A program made the position numbers and the translations under genes. Positions 1 through 9,106 of a stretch of DNA of 64,000 nt are shown here, piece by piece. The stretch is from an uncultured Oscillospiraceae bacterium (GTDB lineage: Bacteria > Bacillota > Clostridia > Oscillospirales > Oscillospiraceae). The stretch spans positions 62,001-126,000 of the forward strand of contig CAKTOF010000001.1 of assembly GCA_934589675.1 (NCBI GenBank), read 5' to 3'. Under the pieces are notes generated by a model, which saw only the letters and a list, made by a program, of their open reading frames with translations, ran no database searches and was not told the DNA's origin. Numbering within the stretch: position 1 is the stretch's first letter; each line of letters begins with the position of its first letter.

Positions 1-456
1 CTCCTGACGCTCAAGGTGGGTCCACATGCCGGCAAGGCGCGGCAGCAGGTATTTGTACTGCGCCAGCTCGACCTGCAGCTTGCCCTCGCGCGTCTTGGCG
101 CGCTGGGCGAAAATGTCCAAAATGAGCGCGCTGCGGTCGAGCACCGTGACCTCCGTCAGCTTTTCCAGCGCACGGTTCTGCGACGGGGTGAGGTCGTTGT
201 CGAACACGACGAGATTCGCGCCCGTATGGGCGATGAGCGCGCGGAGCTCCTCGACCTTGCCCTCGCCGATGAAGCTGTGCGGATCGGGCGCGCGGCGGTT
301 TTGCAGGATGCGGCCGCAGCATGTGCCGCCGGCCGTCTCCAGCAGGGCCTCGAGCTCGTCGAGCGTCTGCTCCGTCGCGGTCTCCTCCTTCGTGAACACG
401 TCGGCGCTCAGCCCAACGAGCACGGCCCGTTCAATTTTCACAGGGGCGACGTCCAT
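1..456 (-). CDS. hflX: GTPase HflX, N-terminal part (cut by window edge)
   Basis: Read on the minus strand from ATG at 456, preceded by an AAGGAGGGCG ribosome site, the frame stays open to base 1 (152 codons). The protein contains the HflX N-terminal nucleotide-binding domain: a segment FIGEGKVEELRAL (typical GKxEE motif), then VVFDNDLTPSQNR and a helical stretch ending KLQVELAQYKYLLPRL. These are hallmarks of HflX, a ribosome-associated GTPase that splits or rescues stalled 70S ribosomes. The GTPase (G1-G4) domain lies outside the window. No neighbour shares its transcription unit inside the window. Confidence 0.93.
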   Translation of the reverse strand, partial: MDVAPVKIERAVLVGLSADVFTKEETATEQTLDELEALLETAGGTCCGRILQNRRAPDPHSFIGEGKVEELRALIAHTGANLVVFDNDLTPSQNRALEKLTEVTVLDRSALILDIFAQRAKTREGKLQVELAQYKYLLPRLAGMWTHLERQE

Positions 457-560
457 GGATACGCCCTCCTTACTCAATTCTAGTTTGCATTTCGATCAAG
501 TTCCTATTCGATCCCGGCCATCTGTAGACGCCACACCGTCCATATACAAAGGGCAATGCG

Positions 561-585
561 GTTTTTCCGGCCGTGCCGGAAAAAC
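561..585. repeat. Short perfect hairpin in hflX-rpmE gap
   Basis: A 25-base perfect inverted repeat (GTTTTTCCGG, short loop, CCGGAAAAAC) followed by ACTCCGAAGG. The A/T ends would let it act as a terminator on either strand, although both flanking genes point left. Its tail resembles the second stem of the repeats at 3677-3780 and 9653-9755, so it may be a shortened copy. Nothing coding is visible in the rest of 457-731. Confidence 0.5.
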
Positions 586-731
586 TCCGAAGGACCCGCC
601 GGCGAGAGAAAATTGGTGCTGGCAAGGAAGCGGCCCGCAGGCGGGCTGTCGCCCGTCAAGGGCCAATGACGCAGCCAGCGCCGATTTTATCCGTCGGCGG
701 GCGCGTTGACATTTGTATATGGACGGTGAAT

Positions 732-767
732 ATAGAAAAAGCCCGCACCGATCGCGGTGCGGGCTTT
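732..767 (-). terminator. Intrinsic terminator of rpmE
   Basis: A 10-bp GC-rich stem (741-750 with 755-764) extended by three A-T pairs, with a T-rich tract on the minus strand (complement of 732-740), directly after the rpmE stop. Confidence 0.85.
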
Positions 768-772
768 GCATC

Positions 773-973
773 TTACTTCAGGCCGTACTTCTTGTTGAAG
801 CGCTCGACCTTGCCGCCGGTGTCAACCAGCTTCTGCTTGCCGGTGAAGAAGGGGTGGCACTTCGAGCAGATCTCAACCTTGATGTCCTTCACGGTCGAAC
901 CGGTCTCGATGACATTGCCGCAGGCACAGCGGATGGTGGTCTGCTGGTAGTTGGGATGGATACCCTCTTTCAT
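773..973 (-). CDS. rpmE: 50S ribosomal protein L31
   Basis: Small basic protein of 66 residues starting [10 protein letters not shown], the usual L31 start, with the paired cysteines CACG and CSKCHPFF that bind zinc. It is therefore the zinc-containing (C+) form of this large-subunit protein. A GTG three codons upstream (982) is also in frame, but the GAGG ribosome site sits 8 bases from ATG 973 and the family N-terminus fits the ATG. It is monocistronic, with a promoter at 1041-1069 and a terminator at 732-767. Confidence 0.97.
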   Translation of the reverse strand: MKEGIHPNYQQTTIRCACGNVIETGSTVKDIKVEICSKCHPFFTGKQKLVDTGGKVERFNKKYGLK

Positions 974-1040
974 TTCTTTCACCTCTTCCTTGCGTTTCGT
1001 AAAAGCGCCAAAGGCGCATTGTCAATTCATTCGCCATAGC

Positions 1041-1069
1041 ATCATAGCATAGCGCAGCACGATTTGCAA
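1041..1069 (-). promoter_or_regulatory. Sigma-A promoter of rpmE
   Basis: On the minus strand: TTGCAA (1064-1069), 17-base spacer, TATGAT (1041-1046). Confidence 0.75.
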
Positions 1070-1094
1070 GTGTTTTTTCTAATTTCCTGTTTTC

Positions 1095-2255
1095 CTATCT
1101 GTCTTTATAGTACACGCGGATCCCCGCCGCCGCGCCGCATTCGGGCGCGGCTTCGGAAAACAGGCCGTACAGGTCAGCCGCGCGGCGCTCGAGCTCACAG
1201 TACTCCGCGTCCGGCGGGGCGTCGCCGGCGTTGATGAGCCTGACGCGCCCTTCTTCCCGCGCGCGGCGGAGCACGGCGCGGCCCAAGTCGTCGAACGCGA
1301 GCGCGCGGACGTAGGGCGCGGGCGAAAAGAGCGTTTTTTCGTCGATGCCGAGGTAGGCGCACAGCAAAAGGCGCTGCAGCCGCGTGCGCGCATAGCGGCG
1401 CGAGAGTGAGCGGCTTATGATCTCCTCGACGCTTTGCGCGCTGCGGGCGTTTTTCATGACCTTGCTCCAGAGTCCCTCCGAGCCGAACGGGACGGCCTCC
1501 CACTCCGCACCCGTCATCGCGCGAAGGCGCGCGAGCATGGCCCGCTCGCCGAAGCGCAGGTCGTGCGCGGCCGCGCCGGAAAAGCACGCGGCTGCCTCCG
1601 GCGGGACGAGCTCCGCGATGGGCTCGCCGCGCGAGATGGCCGCGCGCACGGCCGTGGCCGACGGCTCGGCCGGGTCGTCCCCGCCGTGATAGTCGCCCGC
1701 GCGGGCCAGCGCGAGCGGCCGGACGGCGCTATTTAAGCTTTGCAGCGCCTTGCAGTACTCGACCGCGAGGATGTTGTTCGGCTTCCGTAAAAGCGCGCCG
1801 CGCCCCGTCATCGCCTGCACGGCCCGCTCGCGCGCCGCGGCGAACGGCAGCCCGCGTGAAAGCTCCTCGCGCAGCAGCGCCGAGAACCGCTCCGAGCGCA
1901 GCGCCGCAGCCAGACTCCACAGCGCGTCCGCCTCGCCGCACTCGCAGCCGAACGAAAGAGCATCCACCGCGCCGAGCGCGTCGATGATGCCCACCGCGCC
2001 CGCGCCGAAGCCCTCGGCCGAGCGCAGGCAGTCCGTCACCGGCAGCTCGAGCACGAGGCTCGCGCCGCACGCTATAGCCGCTCTCGCCCGCACGGCGCGG
2101 TCAAAGATCGCCGGCGCGCCGCGCTGGACGAAGTTGCCGCTCATGACGCACACAACGGCCGCGTCCTGCCCCAGCGCCTCGCGCGTGAGCCGGAGCTGGC
2201 GCAGGTGGCCGTTGTGAAACGGGTTGTATTCGCACACGATTGCCGCTGTTGCCAT
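1095..2255 (-). CDS. tmcAL: tRNA(Met) cytidine acetate ligase TmcAL
   Basis: A 386-residue nucleotidyltransferase-fold protein. The N-terminus [17 protein letters not shown] carries the HxGH-type ATP-binding motif (residues 14-17), followed by MSGNFVQRG, typical of TmcAL (formerly YlbM/DUF795). The enzyme activates acetate with ATP and forms N4-acetylcytidine at the wobble base of elongator tRNA-Met. The open frame extends 40 codons upstream, but those codons run into the divergent promoter region; ATG 2255 follows a GGGGCGGG site and matches the family start. It is divergent from ackA, so both genes deal with acetate. Confidence 0.93.
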   Translation of the reverse strand: MATAAIVCEYNPFHNGHLRQLRLTREALGQDAAVVCVMSGNFVQRGAPAIFDRAVRARAAIACGASLVLELPVTDCLRSAEGFGAGAVGIIDALGAVDALSFGCECGEADALWSLAAALRSERFSALLREELSRGLPFAAARERAVQAMTGRGALLRKPNNILAVEYCKALQSLNSAVRPLALARAGDYHGGDDPAEPSATAVRAAISRGEPIAELVPPEAAACFSGAAAHDLRFGERAMLARLRAMTGAEWEAVPFGSEGLWSKVMKNARSAQSVEEIISRSLSRRYARTRLQRLLLCAYLGIDEKTLFSPAPYVRALAFDDLGRAVLRRAREEGRVRLINAGDAPPDAEYCELERRAADLYGLFSEAAPECGAAAGIRVYYKDR

Positions 2256-2297
2256 AAATCCCGCCCCTTGAAAACTGAATTTTTTGTAGAATACCAG

Positions 2298-2326
2298 TTG
2301 TCCTTTTGGGAAAACTATACTAGAAT
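2298..2326 (+). promoter_or_regulatory. Sigma-A promoter of ackA
   Basis: TTGTCC (2298-2303), 17-base spacer, TAGAAT (2321-2326), about 68 bases before the ackA ATG. Confidence 0.7.
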
Positions 2327-2393
2327 AGAAACAGCGTATGTATCGTACCACATTTTCGGAATGAAAACAAATCAATTAGGAGTGACAACTAAC

Positions 2394-3584
2394 ATGAACG
2401 TTCTGGTTATCAACGCCGGCAGCTCGTCTCTGAAGTACCAGCTGATGGATCCGGATACCAACACCGTCTACGCCAAGGGCCTCTGCGAGCGCATCGGCAT
2501 CGACGGCCGCCTGACCCACAAGATCCCGTCGCGCGGCTACAATGAGACGTTTGACATCGCCATGCCGACGCATGCCGAGGCCATTCAGGCCGTCCTCGAC
2601 GCGCTGCTCGACGGCGAGCACGGCGTCATCAAATCCGTCTCCGAGATCGACGCCGTCGGCCACCGCGTCGTCCACGGCGGCGAGGCCTTTGCCGCCTCCG
2701 TCAAGATCGACGACGCCGTCATGAAGGCCATCGAGGAGTGCAACCCGCTCGCCCCGCTGCACAACCCGGCCAACATCATCGGCATCCAGGCCTGCCAGAA
2801 GGTCATGCCGGGCGTCCCGATGGTCGCCGTGTTCGATACCGCCTTCCATCAGACCATGCCGCCCGTCGCGTACACCTACGCCCTGCCGAAGGAGTACTAC
2901 GAGAAGGACAAGGTCCGCCGCTACGGCTTCCACGGCACGTCCCACCGCTATGTCACCGAGCGCGCCGCCGCCATGCTCGGCCGCCCGATCGAAGAGCTCA
3001 AGCTCATCTCCTGCCACCTCGGCAACGGCTCGTCCGTCACGGCCGTCAAGGGCGGCAAGTCCGTCGACACCTCCATGGGCTTCACGCCGCTGGCCGGCCT
3101 GCCGATGGGCACCCGCTCCGGCGACCTTGACGCCGGCATCCTCGAGTACCTCATGGGCCGCTACGACATGAACATCACCGAGATGGTCAACATCCTCAAC
3201 AAGAAGTCCGGCGTTCTCGGCGTCTCCGGCGTCTCGTCCGACTTCCGCGACCTCGACGACGCCGCCGCGAAGGGCAACGACCACGCCGAGCTGGCCGTCG
3301 AGATGTTCGAGTACGACGTCAAGAAGTACATCGGCGCGTACGCGGCCGCCATGGGCGGCGTGGACGCCATCATCTTCACCGCCGGCATCGGCGAGAACTC
3401 CGCCGACATGCGCGTGCACATGGTCGAGGGTCTCGAGTTCATGGGCGTGAAGATCGACGTCGAGAAGAACAACTGCCGCGGCAAGGAGATCGACGTCTCC
3501 GCCGAGGGCAGCAAGGTTCACGTTCTCGTCATCCCGACGGACGAAGAACTGATGATCGCGAAAGACACAGCAGCGCTCGTCTGA
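2394..3584 (+). CDS. ackA: Acetate kinase
   Basis: A 396-residue ASKHA-fold kinase that interconverts acetyl phosphate + ADP and acetate + ATP, the energy-yielding end of acetogenic fermentation. Visible family motifs are [11 protein letters not shown] at the start, [37 protein letters not shown] (phosphate loop) and FTAGIGENS (adenosine site). Start ATG 2394 is preceded by TTAGGAG; the longer frame from 2205 overlaps the divergent tmcAL gene and is not used. No phosphotransacetylase gene lies next to it, so pta must be elsewhere. Confidence 0.97.
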   Translation: MNVLVINAGSSSLKYQLMDPDTNTVYAKGLCERIGIDGRLTHKIPSRGYNETFDIAMPTHAEAIQAVLDALLDGEHGVIKSVSEIDAVGHRVVHGGEAFAASVKIDDAVMKAIEECNPLAPLHNPANIIGIQACQKVMPGVPMVAVFDTAFHQTMPPVAYTYALPKEYYEKDKVRRYGFHGTSHRYVTERAAAMLGRPIEELKLISCHLGNGSSVTAVKGGKSVDTSMGFTPLAGLPMGTRSGDLDAGILEYLMGRYDMNITEMVNILNKKSGVLGVSGVSSDFRDLDDAAAKGNDHAELAVEMFEYDVKKYIGAYAAAMGGVDAIIFTAGIGENSADMRVHMVEGLEFMGVKIDVEKNNCRGKEIDVSAEGSKVHVLVIPTDEELMIAKDTAALV

Positions 3585-3593
3585 GCTTCGCTC

Positions 3594-3629
3594 TCAAACG
3601 GGACCCGCTCCGCTGGGCTCCCGTTTGAA
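3594..3629 (+). terminator. Hairpin after ackA
   Basis: TCAAACGGGA pairs with TCCCGTTTGA around a GC-rich loop, 10 bases after the ackA stop. There is no U tract, so it could be an mRNA-stabilising 3' hairpin rather than a true terminator. Confidence 0.45.
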
Positions 3630-3676
3630 GGGGCTGCACCCTGCCGCGCGCACAATTTGGGCGCAAGCGCCCAAAT

Positions 3677-3780
3677 TCCACACTTGCAGGGCGTAACGTA
3701 TTTTTTCCGAGGTACACGCCCCCGGAAAAAATGATTTCGAATTGATTTCGCCGCTGCGGCGGCGAAACTCTACGAGGTCA
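3677..3780 (+). repeat. Dispersed two-stem intergenic repeat, copy A
   Basis: It begins CACACTTGC, contains a 31-base palindrome (3701-3731: TTTTTTCCGAGGTACACGCC and its arm), then a second GC-rich stem around 3746-3768 and ends ACTCTACGAGG. Copy B, inverted, lies at 9653-9755. It is non-coding and sits between ackA and the next gene. Confidence 0.7.
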
Positions 3781-3790
3781 TGTAAAAATG

Positions 3791-3825
3791 AAGCCTCCGC
3801 AGCTCTAGCTGCGGAGGCTTTTTGC
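3791..3825 (+). terminator. Intrinsic terminator
   Basis: A 14-bp stem AAGCCTCCGCAGCT / AGCTGCGGAGGCTT followed by TTTTTGC. It terminates transcription coming from ackA before the next promoter at 3844. Confidence 0.85.
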
Positions 3826-3843
3826 AATTCTATTTGTCTTATC

Positions 3844-3872
3844 TTGCAGTTTTGGCCATAAAGTGGTACGAT
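3844..3872 (+). promoter_or_regulatory. Sigma-A promoter of GDPD gene
   Basis: TTGCAG (3844-3849), 17-base spacer, TACGAT (3867-3872), 27 bases before the ATG at 3900. Confidence 0.65.
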
Positions 3873-3899
3873 ATAAGAAAACGGAAGGCGGTGGGGCAC

Positions 3900-5723
3900 A
3901 TGACGCGCAGGCGGAAGCTGCATCTCGGCGCGAACGGGCGCGCGATCCTGATGTTCGAGCTGCTGTACAAGGCCGCGTCGCTCGCCGTGCTCACGCCGCT
4001 CTTCTACGGGCTGACCGCGCTGGCGCTGCGCGCATACGGAACGAGCTACCTGTCCGCGGCGAACTTCATGCCGTTCCTGCGCGCGCCGGCCACGATCGCC
4101 CTCGCGCTTGTTCTCGCCGCCGCAGCGGCGTTCCACGTCGCCTACGATCTTTCCGCGGTGCTCTACGGACTCGACTGCTCCCACCGCGGCGTGAAAACGA
4201 ACCTGTACGATCTTGCGCGCACGGGGCTTCGCCGCACCGGCCGTCTGCTCCGGCGCGGCGCGCCGCTGCTGCTGCTCTATCTGGTGCTCATCCTCCCGCT
4301 GCTCAGCTTCGGCACAACGGCAGGGCTCGGCAGCGCGCTGAGCCTTCCGGACATCTCCGGCTGGCTGCTCGGGCGGCACAGGGCGCTGCGCCTTGCCGTG
4401 AAGCTGCTGCGCGTGCCGCAGTATCTCGGCGGGCTGTTTTGTGTCTACGCGCTGCACTTTGCCTGCCTGACCGGCACAGGCGTGCGCGGGAGCCTGCGCG
4501 GCAGCTTCCGCCTTGTCCGGCGCCACCCGCTGGTCACCGCCGCCGCCATCGCGGCGTGGAACTGCGTGTATCTGGCGCTCTATACGCTCGCAGGCGCGCT
4601 CGGCATCGCGGCCGCGCGCCTCGTGTGCGGCATGTTTTTGAAGGTCGAGCTTCTTTACGCCGTCGTGCTGTCGTTCTCCGTGACGTTCCTCGTCGTGCTG
4701 ACGGTGCTGTTTCTGTGCATGACGATCCCGGCGTCGCTCGCCGTCATCAGCGGGCTTTTCTACCACTTCATCCGCGCCGACGGCATGCCGCCGCTGCCGG
4801 ACGCCGCCCCGCCGCGGCAGATCGCGCCGGAGAAGAGAAAGCGCGCGCGCCGCGCGCTTGCGCTCGCAGGCGCCGTCAGCGTGCTCGCCTGCTGCGTCTA
4901 TGTCAACGCCGTGCGCACGGGCGCGATCGGCCTGTCGCCCGGCGTGAGCGTCACGGCGCACCGCGGCGACTCGCTGCACTACCCGGAAAACACGCTCTAT
5001 GCCTTTCAGGGCGCCGTCGAGCTCGGCGCGGACTGCATCGAGCTCGACGTCCAGCAGACGCGCGACGGCGTGCTCGTCGTCCAGCACGACGCCTCCATGC
5101 GCCGCACAACAGGGCTGAAAAAGAACATCTGGGAGCTGGACTACGCCGACATCCGCGACCTCGACTGCGGCAGCTGGTTCGGAGCGGAATTCTCCGACGC
5201 GCGCATCCCGACGCTCGAAGCGGCCATCGAATTTGCCAAGGACGCCGACGTCCGGCTGAACATCGAGCTCAAGCCGACGGGTCACGAGACAGACTTCGCC
5301 GCGTCCGTCGCCGCGCTCATCCGCGACATGGACTTCACGGACCGCTGCATCGTGACGAGCATGTCCTACGACACGCTGACGGAGCTCAAGGCGGCCGATC
5401 CCGACCTCACGACGGCCTATGTGATGTCCGTCGCCTACGGCCGCGTCACGGATCTTGTCAGCGCGGATGAATTTTCCGTCCGCTCGAGCTTTGTCACGCG
5501 GCCGCTCGCCTGGCGCGTCCACTCGCAGGGCAAGCTGCTGCACGTCTGGACGGTCAATACCGAGGGCGCGATCGAGAAAATGCTCGACCTCGGCGCGGAC
5601 GACCTCATCACGGACAACGTGCTGCTCGCGCAGGAGCTTGTGGCCGAGCAGCGCTCCGGCAGCCTCATCCGCAGCTACGTCGCCCGCATCACCGGCCGGG
5701 ACGAAGCGGCTCCGAGTGCGTAA
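3900..5723 (+). CDS. Membrane-anchored glycerophosphodiester phosphodiesterase
   Basis: A 607-residue two-part protein. The first roughly 320 residues form a multi-pass membrane domain of the GPDPase_memb type, with several long hydrophobic stretches. The last roughly 250 residues are a GDPD catalytic domain with the signature motifs VTAHRGDSLHYPENT (HR...E), CIELDVQQTRDGVLVVQHD (ExD...H), and NIELKP. Such enzymes hydrolyse glycerophosphodiesters to glycerol-3-phosphate and an alcohol, and in Firmicutes may act on lipids or lipoteichoic acid. ATG 3900 follows GGCGGTGGGG; 26 upstream in-frame codons cover the promoter and are rejected. It is monocistronic. Confidence 0.92.
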   Translation: MTRRRKLHLGANGRAILMFELLYKAASLAVLTPLFYGLTALALRAYGTSYLSAANFMPFLRAPATIALALVLAAAAAFHVAYDLSAVLYGLDCSHRGVKTNLYDLARTGLRRTGRLLRRGAPLLLLYLVLILPLLSFGTTAGLGSALSLPDISGWLLGRHRALRLAVKLLRVPQYLGGLFCVYALHFACLTGTGVRGSLRGSFRLVRRHPLVTAAAIAAWNCVYLALYTLAGALGIAAARLVCGMFLKVELLYAVVLSFSVTFLVVLTVLFLCMTIPASLAVISGLFYHFIRADGMPPLPDAAPPRQIAPEKRKRARRALALAGAVSVLACCVYVNAVRTGAIGLSPGVSVTAHRGDSLHYPENTLYAFQGAVELGADCIELDVQQTRDGVLVVQHDASMRRTTGLKKNIWELDYADIRDLDCGSWFGAEFSDARIPTLEAAIEFAKDADVRLNIELKPTGHETDFAASVAALIRDMDFTDRCIVTSMSYDTLTELKAADPDLTTAYVMSVAYGRVTDLVSADEFSVRSSFVTRPLAWRVHSQGKLLHVWTVNTEGAIEKMLDLGADDLITDNVLLAQELVAEQRSGSLIRSYVARITGRDEAAPSA

Positions 5724-5730
5724 TTTTTAC

Positions 5731-5758
5731 TTGACATCAGCGGATTTTTCCGTATGAT
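5731..5758 (+). promoter_or_regulatory. Sigma-A promoter of acpP
   Basis: Consensus TTGACA (5731-5736), 16-base spacer, TATGAT (5753-5758). Confidence 0.8.
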
Positions 5759-5811
5759 AGTGACAGTTATAATATGAATCCGGCGGACAAGCCGGGGCGG
5801 AGGAATCTATC

Positions 5812-6033
5812 ATGCTGGAAAAAATCATTGCGTATCTGGCCGAGCAGTTGGACATCGACCCCGAAACGCTGAGCGCCGAAACAACATTTGAGAGCCTGGA
5901 TCTCGACTCGCTCGACCTTGTCGAGATGGTCGTGGAGCTCGAGGCCGAGACGGGCATCGAGCTGCCGGAGCTGGAGGCCAAGGACATCGAGACGCTGGGC
6001 GATCTGGCCCGCATCATCGAGCCGAAATTATAA
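5812..6033 (+). CDS. acpP: Acyl carrier protein
   Basis: A 73-residue acidic four-helix carrier protein. The 4'-phosphopantetheine attachment serine is Ser33 in the motif DLDSLDLVEMV, and the acidic helix II that docks to fatty-acid synthase enzymes follows it. GGAGG lies 8 bases before the ATG. It stands alone between a consensus promoter and a terminator, away from any fab cluster in this window, so it could serve fatty-acid synthesis or another acyl pathway; the sequence is of the housekeeping type. Confidence 0.95.
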   Translation: MLEKIIAYLAEQLDIDPETLSAETTFESLDLDSLDLVEMVVELEAETGIELPELEAKDIETLGDLARIIEPKL

Positions 6034-6041
6034 GACGAAGC

Positions 6042-6073
6042 GCAGGGCCGGGCATTCGGCCCTGCATTTTTTC
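6042..6073 (+). terminator. Intrinsic terminator of acpP
   Basis: GCAGGGCCG / CGGCCCTGC stem with a six-base loop and a TTTTTT run, 8 bases after the acpP stop. Confidence 0.85.
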
Positions 6074-6082
6074 ACAAAACTG

Positions 6083-6111
6083 TTGTCAAACGGCCTGCTT
6101 TCGTGTACAAT
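6083..6111 (+). promoter_or_regulatory. Sigma-A promoter of SRP RNA
   Basis: TTGTCA (6083-6088), 17-base spacer, TACAAT (6106-6111), roughly 20 bases before the RNA 5' end. Confidence 0.8.
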
Positions 6112-6129
6112 ATACTTTGCCTGTCGCAG

Positions 6130-6432
6130 CCTTCGGCCCGCGGCAAGGCCGCACTAGTCGGGGAGTCAGCGGTGCCCTGTCGCCTGCAATCCGCTGCAGC
6201 AGGGATGAATCCCCGTCCGAGGGCGTACGTTGTGTCGTCTGACCCGCGTAAGCGGCGATGAGGAATCGGTCTTGCGCAACGGGGACCCGTGAACCATGTC
6301 AGGCGGGGAACCGAGCAGCATTAAGCGGAAATTCTCGTGTGCCGCGAGGTAGCCGCTTCCGAGCTGGCTGCGCGGGTAACGGATGTAGCGTGCGTTCAGA
6401 GGCGGGTGTGCGGTCTTGCCGTGGGCCGAAGT
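6130..6432 (+). ncRNA. ffs: Signal recognition particle RNA, Firmicute large type
   Basis: About 300 nt with both SRP domains. The Alu part has GGGGAGTCAGCGGTGCCCTG near its 5' end. The universally conserved S-domain tip is GTGAACCATGTCAGG paired with GGAACCGAGCAGCATTAAG (about 6290-6330), which binds Ffh. The ends CTTCGGCCCGCGGCAAGGCC (from 6131) and the complementary segment ending GGCCGAAG at 6431 close the long helix 5. Location directly before dnaX is the standard Firmicute arrangement. Exact ends are inferred from the pairing. Confidence 0.95.
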
Positions 6433-6469
6433 GCTATCCGGCGGCATTTCGTCGGGAGGTGGCAATGGA

Positions 6470-8071
6470 ATGTATCAGGCGCTCTATCGCAAATACCGTC
6501 CGCAGACGTTCGACGAGGTCGTCGGCCAGCAGGCCGTCACACAGACGCTCAAAAATCAGTTTCTGGCCGACCGGCTGAGCCACGCATATCTTTTCACCGG
6601 CTCGCGCGGCACGGGCAAGACGTCGTGCGCGCGCATTCTGGCCAAGGTCGTCAACTGCGAAAACCCGCAGGGCGGCAACCCCTGCAACGCCTGCGCCGCC
6701 TGCCGGAGCATCGACGCAGGCTCCTGCATGGACGTGCTTGAGATCGACGCGGCATCGAATAACGGCGTCGACAACGTCCGCTCGCTGCGTGACGAGGCCA
6801 TCTACCCGCCGGCGGAGGTCAAAAAACGCGTTTATATCATCGACGAGGTGCATATGCTCTCCGGCGCGGCGTTCAACGCCCTGCTCAAGACGATCGAGGA
6901 GCCGCCGGCGCACCTTCTGTTCATTCTGGCCACGACGGAGCTGCACAAGGTCCCGGCCACGATCCTCTCACGCTGCCAGCGCTTTTCGTTCCGCCGGCTG
7001 ACGCAGGAGGACATCGGCGCGCGGCTCAACTTTGTGGCATATCAGGAGCACATCGACATTGACTCCGGCGCGCTTCGTCTGCTCGCCCGTCTGGGCGACG
7101 GCGCGATGCGCGACGGCCTCAGTCTGCTCGACCAGTGCGCCGCCGCGGCCACGGGGCCTGTGACGGAGCAGACCGTCGCGGGCGTGCTCGGCCTGGCGGG
7201 TACGCAGAAAACGGCCGAGCTCATGGGCTGCATCGCAGACCGCGACGCCGCGGGCGCGCTTTCCATCTTCACATCGCTTTACGCCGGCGGCAAGGACATC
7301 AGCGCGATGGCGGACGAATTGTCCTCGCTCGCGCGCGACCTGCTCATGCTCAAGACCGCGCCCGAGGGCGGGCTCGGCCTGCTCTCCGGCGTGAGCACGG
7401 AGGGCGAGGCAAAGGCGCTTCTTCCGCGCTTTACGGGCGCGGAGCTGCTGCGCATCGTCTCGCTTCTGCAGCAGACAACGGGCGGCTTTGCCCGCTCTGT
7501 CAACCGGCGCATCGACTTTGAGCTGTGCCTGATGCAGCTGTGCTCGCCCGCTCTGTCAAATGATCCTGCGTCGCTCTCGGCACGCATCAGCCGCGTGGAG
7601 GACGCGATCAAATCCGGGCGCATCACGGCCGCGCCGCAGGGCCCCGCGCCGTCCGGCGACGACGATCCGCCGCCCTGGGACGACGCCGACGCCCCGCCCG
7701 ACCCGAACGAGATGCCCGCTCCCGCGCCGAAAAAGAGCGCGCCGCCGGAGCAGCCCGAGACGGACGCGATGTGGCCGGAGCTTGTATCGCGCGTCAAGGA
7801 GACAGCCGGGCCGGAGCTTGCGCTCTACGGTGGCACGCTGACCGGCGCGGTGCAGGGCGACATTCTGACGCTCACCGTCGCCTCCGCGCTCATGCAGCAG
7901 CAGCTCGAGCGGGATAAGCTCCCCGCGCTCTTCGCCGAAACGGCGTCGGCCATGCTCGGCCGGCCCGTGCGCGCGCAGGTGCGGGTGCGCGGCGCGAAAA
8001 CGGACGGCGACCCGTTTGACGATCTTGTAAGCCGGGGCGGAAAGTATTCCGGCCTCGTTGACATCCAATAA
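6470..8071 (+). CDS. dnaX: DNA polymerase III subunit gamma/tau
   Basis: A 533-residue AAA+ clamp-loader subunit. Walker A is GSRGTGKT (residues 44-51), a four-cysteine zinc module is C63-C72-C75-C78, Walker B is YIIDEVHML, sensor 1 is ILATTELHKVP, and the SRC arginine-finger motif is ILSRCQRF. It is followed by domain III and a proline/acid-rich linker (about 400-450) leading to a C-terminal tau-like domain. It loads the beta clamp and couples polymerase to helicase. ATG 6470 is preceded by GGGAGGTGG. It heads the dnaX-ybaB-recR operon (29 bases to ybaB). Confidence 0.97.
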   Translation: MYQALYRKYRPQTFDEVVGQQAVTQTLKNQFLADRLSHAYLFTGSRGTGKTSCARILAKVVNCENPQGGNPCNACAACRSIDAGSCMDVLEIDAASNNGVDNVRSLRDEAIYPPAEVKKRVYIIDEVHMLSGAAFNALLKTIEEPPAHLLFILATTELHKVPATILSRCQRFSFRRLTQEDIGARLNFVAYQEHIDIDSGALRLLARLGDGAMRDGLSLLDQCAAAATGPVTEQTVAGVLGLAGTQKTAELMGCIADRDAAGALSIFTSLYAGGKDISAMADELSSLARDLLMLKTAPEGGLGLLSGVSTEGEAKALLPRFTGAELLRIVSLLQQTTGGFARSVNRRIDFELCLMQLCSPALSNDPASLSARISRVEDAIKSGRITAAPQGPAPSGDDDPPPWDDADAPPDPNEMPAPAPKKSAPPEQPETDAMWPELVSRVKETAGPELALYGGTLTGAVQGDILTLTVASALMQQQLERDKLPALFAETASAMLGRPVRAQVRVRGAKTDGDPFDDLVSRGGKYSGLVDIQ

Positions 8072-8100
8072 AAAATACTACGTTCAGGAGTGATCTTACC

Positions 8101-8448
8101 ATGGCAAAAGGCGGTTTCCGCGGCGGCCCGATGGGCGGCGGCATGAACATGAACATGATCAAGCAGGCGCAGAAAATGCAGCAGGATATGCTCAAGATGC
8201 AGGAGGAGATGGAGACGAAGCTCTACTCCGCCACGGCCGGCGGCGGCGTTGTCGAGGCGCAGGTCAACGGCAAGCACGAGCTCAAAACGCTCACCATCGA
8301 CCCCGAGGCCGTCGATCCGGACGACGTCGAGATGCTGCAGGATCTCATCCTCGCGGCCGTGAACGAGGCCATGCGCTCGGCCGAGGCCGACGCTGCCGCG
8401 TCCATGAGCAAGCTCACGGGCGGCCTCAATCTGGGCGGCCTGCTGTAA
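8101..8448 (+). CDS. YbaB/EbfC family nucleoid-associated protein
   Basis: A 115-residue protein with a Gly/Met-rich N-terminus, then the YbaB/EbfC core (QKMQQDMLKMQEEME helix, GGGVVEAQVNGKHEL strand pair, IDPEAVDPDDVEMLQDL). Family members are homodimeric DNA-binding proteins, and the gene is almost always found between dnaX and recR as here. AGGAGTGATC precedes the ATG. The stop TAA shares one base with the recR ATG, indicating translational coupling. Confidence 0.95.
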   Translation: MAKGGFRGGPMGGGMNMNMIKQAQKMQQDMLKMQEEMETKLYSATAGGGVVEAQVNGKHELKTLTIDPEAVDPDDVEMLQDLILAAVNEAMRSAEADAAASMSKLTGGLNLGGLL

Positions 8449-9047
8449 TGAACGCATTTCCCGCCGCGCTCGAGCGTCTGGCCGAGCAGTTCGCGCGCCT
8501 GCCCGGCATCGGCAGCAAGACGGCGCAGCGCCTTGCGTTTTTCGTCCTCGGCCTGCCCGAGGAGCAGGCGCAGGCGTTTGCCGACGCCATCGTGGACGCC
8601 AAGCGCACCGTCAAGACGTGCCCGGTCTGCCAGAACCTGACCGACCAGGCGCTGTGCCCCATCTGCGCAGACGACCGGCGCGACCATTCGACCATCTGCG
8701 TCGTGGCCGAGCCGCGCGACGTCATCGCCATGGAGCGCGCGCGCGAGTACCGCGGCGTATACCATGTGCTCCACGGCGTCATCTCGCCGCTTGGGCATGT
8801 CGGCCCGGACGATCTGCGCATCCGCGAGCTGCTCTCCCGCGTGCAGGAGGGCGGCGTGCGCGAGGTCATCATGGCCACGAACCCGGACACCGAGGGCGAG
8901 GCCACGGCCATGTACCTCTCGCGCCTTCTGCGCCCGCTGGACGTCAGGGTCACGCGGCTGGCCTACGGCATCCCCGTCGGCAGCCAGCTTGAGTATGCCG
9001 ACGAGGTCACGCTTCTGCGCGCGCTTGAGGGGCGGCAGGAGTTTTAG
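8448..9047 (+). CDS. recR: Recombination protein RecR
   Basis: A 199-residue protein with an N-terminal helix-hairpin-helix (LPGIGSKTAQRLAF), a four-cysteine zinc finger (C58, C61, C70, C73), a Toprim domain (ICVVAEPRDVIAME, ATNPDTEGEATAMYL) and a C-terminal Walker-B-like tail. RecR works with RecO/RecF to load RecA at single-strand gaps. Length matches the family (about 198). It overlaps ybaB by one base and is the last gene of the dnaX operon. Confidence 0.97.
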   Translation: MNAFPAALERLAEQFARLPGIGSKTAQRLAFFVLGLPEEQAQAFADAIVDAKRTVKTCPVCQNLTDQALCPICADDRRDHSTICVVAEPRDVIAMERAREYRGVYHVLHGVISPLGHVGPDDLRIRELLSRVQEGGVREVIMATNPDTEGEATAMYLSRLLRPLDVRVTRLAYGIPVGSQLEYADEVTLLRALEGRQEF

Positions 9048-9106
9048 TCTGCCCGCAGCGCCGGCCGTCGCGGTCGGCGCCGCTTTTTCACAAGGAGATT
9101 TTATCT

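Noticed and set aside
3594..5543. A 649-codon minus-strand open frame
   Set aside because: It mirrors the GDPD gene; the translated product is low-complexity Arg/Ala/Gly/His-rich, as expected from the antisense of GC-rich codons, and has no start site.
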